Shown here: piece by piece, positions 63,213 through 64,000 of the stretch
Layout: every line of letters starts with the position of its first letter
Position numbering within the stretch: the stretch's first letter is position 1
NCBI GenBank assembly: GCA_963920575.1
Contig: OY986970.1
Span: forward strand, 139,001 to 203,000
Length of the DNA: 64,000 bases
Source of the DNA: Narthecium ossifragum
Taxonomy: Eukaryota > Streptophyta > Magnoliopsida > Dioscoreales > Nartheciaceae
Reading direction: 5' to 3'
Notes under the pieces: generated by a model
Seen by the model: only the letters and a program-made list of their open reading frames with translations
Databases searched by the model: none
What the model was told of the DNA's origin: nothing
Program-made: the position numbers and the translations under genes

Positions 63213-64000
63213 ATTTATTTGATCTTTATATTTGCATGAAGCTTAAAGATGTTATTCCTCCCTCCATGCAATACACTAAAAGTTTGTAAAAGTAAAGAAA
63301 CCACAATCGGCAAAACCAATTTCATGCATGACTCTCTCTCTCTCAAGAAATCGTCAGCCATGTATCAATAAGTATCAAATATCTGCAATGTATTCAAAAT
63401 TTCTTCTAGCTAGCTAGTAGAACAAATTAACTCAATGATGTTGCCTAGGTTATGAATCAATTTAAAGTGGTAAAAGAAGAAATACAGCTAATACGTATGT
63501 CAAGGCACATAGAGGTTATTGATACACGCGGCCCTTTTCTTTTATGAATTTATCAATTGGTTTCATTGTGTTGGTCATTCCTCTTAATTTTTATGGACTT
63601 TTCTTTGAATTTTTTTTTTATAGTATTTTTAAGGATCGGTTAGTCGAATCCAAGGATTTGGTTACTATTTCAAATTGACAGACGTATTACCTGTATTTCT
63701 TTTTTTACCACTTTTTATTGATTCTTAACCTAGGCAAGATCATTTAGTTAATTTGTTCTACTAGCTAGCTAGAAGAAAATTTGAATACATTGCAGATATT
63801 TTATACTTATTGATAAATGGCCGACGATTTCTTCAGAGAGAGAGAGAGAGAGAGGCATGCATAAAATTGGTTTCACATATTGTGGTTTCTTTACTTTTAC
63901 AAACTTTTAGTGTTGAAATATCCTTTGCTTTATGAGTGATCATTTATGCATGGAGGAATAACATCTTTAAGCTTCATGCACATATATAGATCAAATAAAT
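63213..64000. repeat. Long inverted repeat, right arm cut by window end
   Basis: The left arm 63213-63503 is the inverse complement, at roughly 90% identity by eye, of 63675-64000, around a 171-nt loop (63504-63674). Shared blocks include ATTTATTTGATCT, GCATGAAGCTTAAAGATGTT, AGTTTGTAAAAGTAAAGAAA, CTAGCTAGCTAGTAGAACAA and TAATACGT. The right arm has about 30 extra bases near 63905-63945. The match reaches the last base of the window, so the arms continue. Confidence 0.93.

Noticed and set aside
1..64000. CRISPR arrays, bacterial operons, phage or toxin systems
   Set aside because: None present; the sequence is plant nuclear DNA, and the direct repeats seen are microsatellites, minisatellites or target duplications.

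Overview
This is nuclear DNA of a flowering plant. The genes have short exons with GT-AG introns, plant-specific families are present (LEA_4, DUF1644, BADC, MAPK-kinase-substrate), and between the genes lie Ty1/copia, plant L1-type LINE, Mutator-like and MITE-like elements plus many AT/GA/TTC microsatellites. Moderate GC and frequent GATC/GCTAGC/TGCATGC runs would fit a non-grass monocot, but this is only an impression; no species can be named. A 200-N assembly gap sits at 51350-51549.

Layout. 1-2.2 kb: repeat-rich DNA and a LINE 3' remnant. 3.6-4.4 kb (+): two-exon LC8-type dynein light chain. 6.8-7.1 kb (-): MAPK-kinase-substrate-like small protein. 9.16-14.05 kb (+): an intact young Ty1/copia element (400-bp LTRs, 5-bp target duplication, one open gag-pol frame). 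14.77-22.86 kb (+): a three-exon small membrane protein whose first intron holds a nearly full-length but broken L1-type LINE on the minus strand. 23.0-25.1 kb: a LINE copy with an internal inversion (twin-priming pattern). 27.0-28.1 kb: a Mutator-like element with 9-bp TSD. 28.8-30.4 kb (+): Asp/Glu racemase-family protein. 31.35 kb (+): tiny F-box-like ORF. 32.5-36.65 kb (-): nine-exon BADC gene (biotin-less BCCP homologue of plastid acetyl-CoA carboxylase). 37.8-38.5 kb (-): RanBP2-type zinc-finger protein. 40.6-43.0 kb: nested LINE remnants. 43.2-47.16 kb (-): ten-exon BRCC36 deubiquitinase, including an apparent AT-AC (U12-type) intron. 48.4 kb: MITE-like element. 49.2-49.8 kb (+): group-3 LEA protein. 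53.4-55.5 kb (+): small Utp12-domain protein. 57.6-58.6 kb (+): DUF1644 protein. 60.06-60.9 kb: truncated LINE. 63.2-64.0 kb: very long inverted repeat running off the window.

The genes do not form one pathway; they are single-copy housekeeping or stress genes. From memory, their order resembles several Arabidopsis blocks (At1g15400-15430, At1g80180-80210, At3g15670-15690 / At1g52670-52690), so the window may preserve an ancestral gene order that was split by duplication and gene loss in Arabidopsis. The most unusual features are the AT-AC intron, three adjacent perfect hairpins upstream of BADC, the edge-spanning inverted repeat, and a duplicated leader/intron segment shared by the neighbouring Utp12 and DUF1644 genes.
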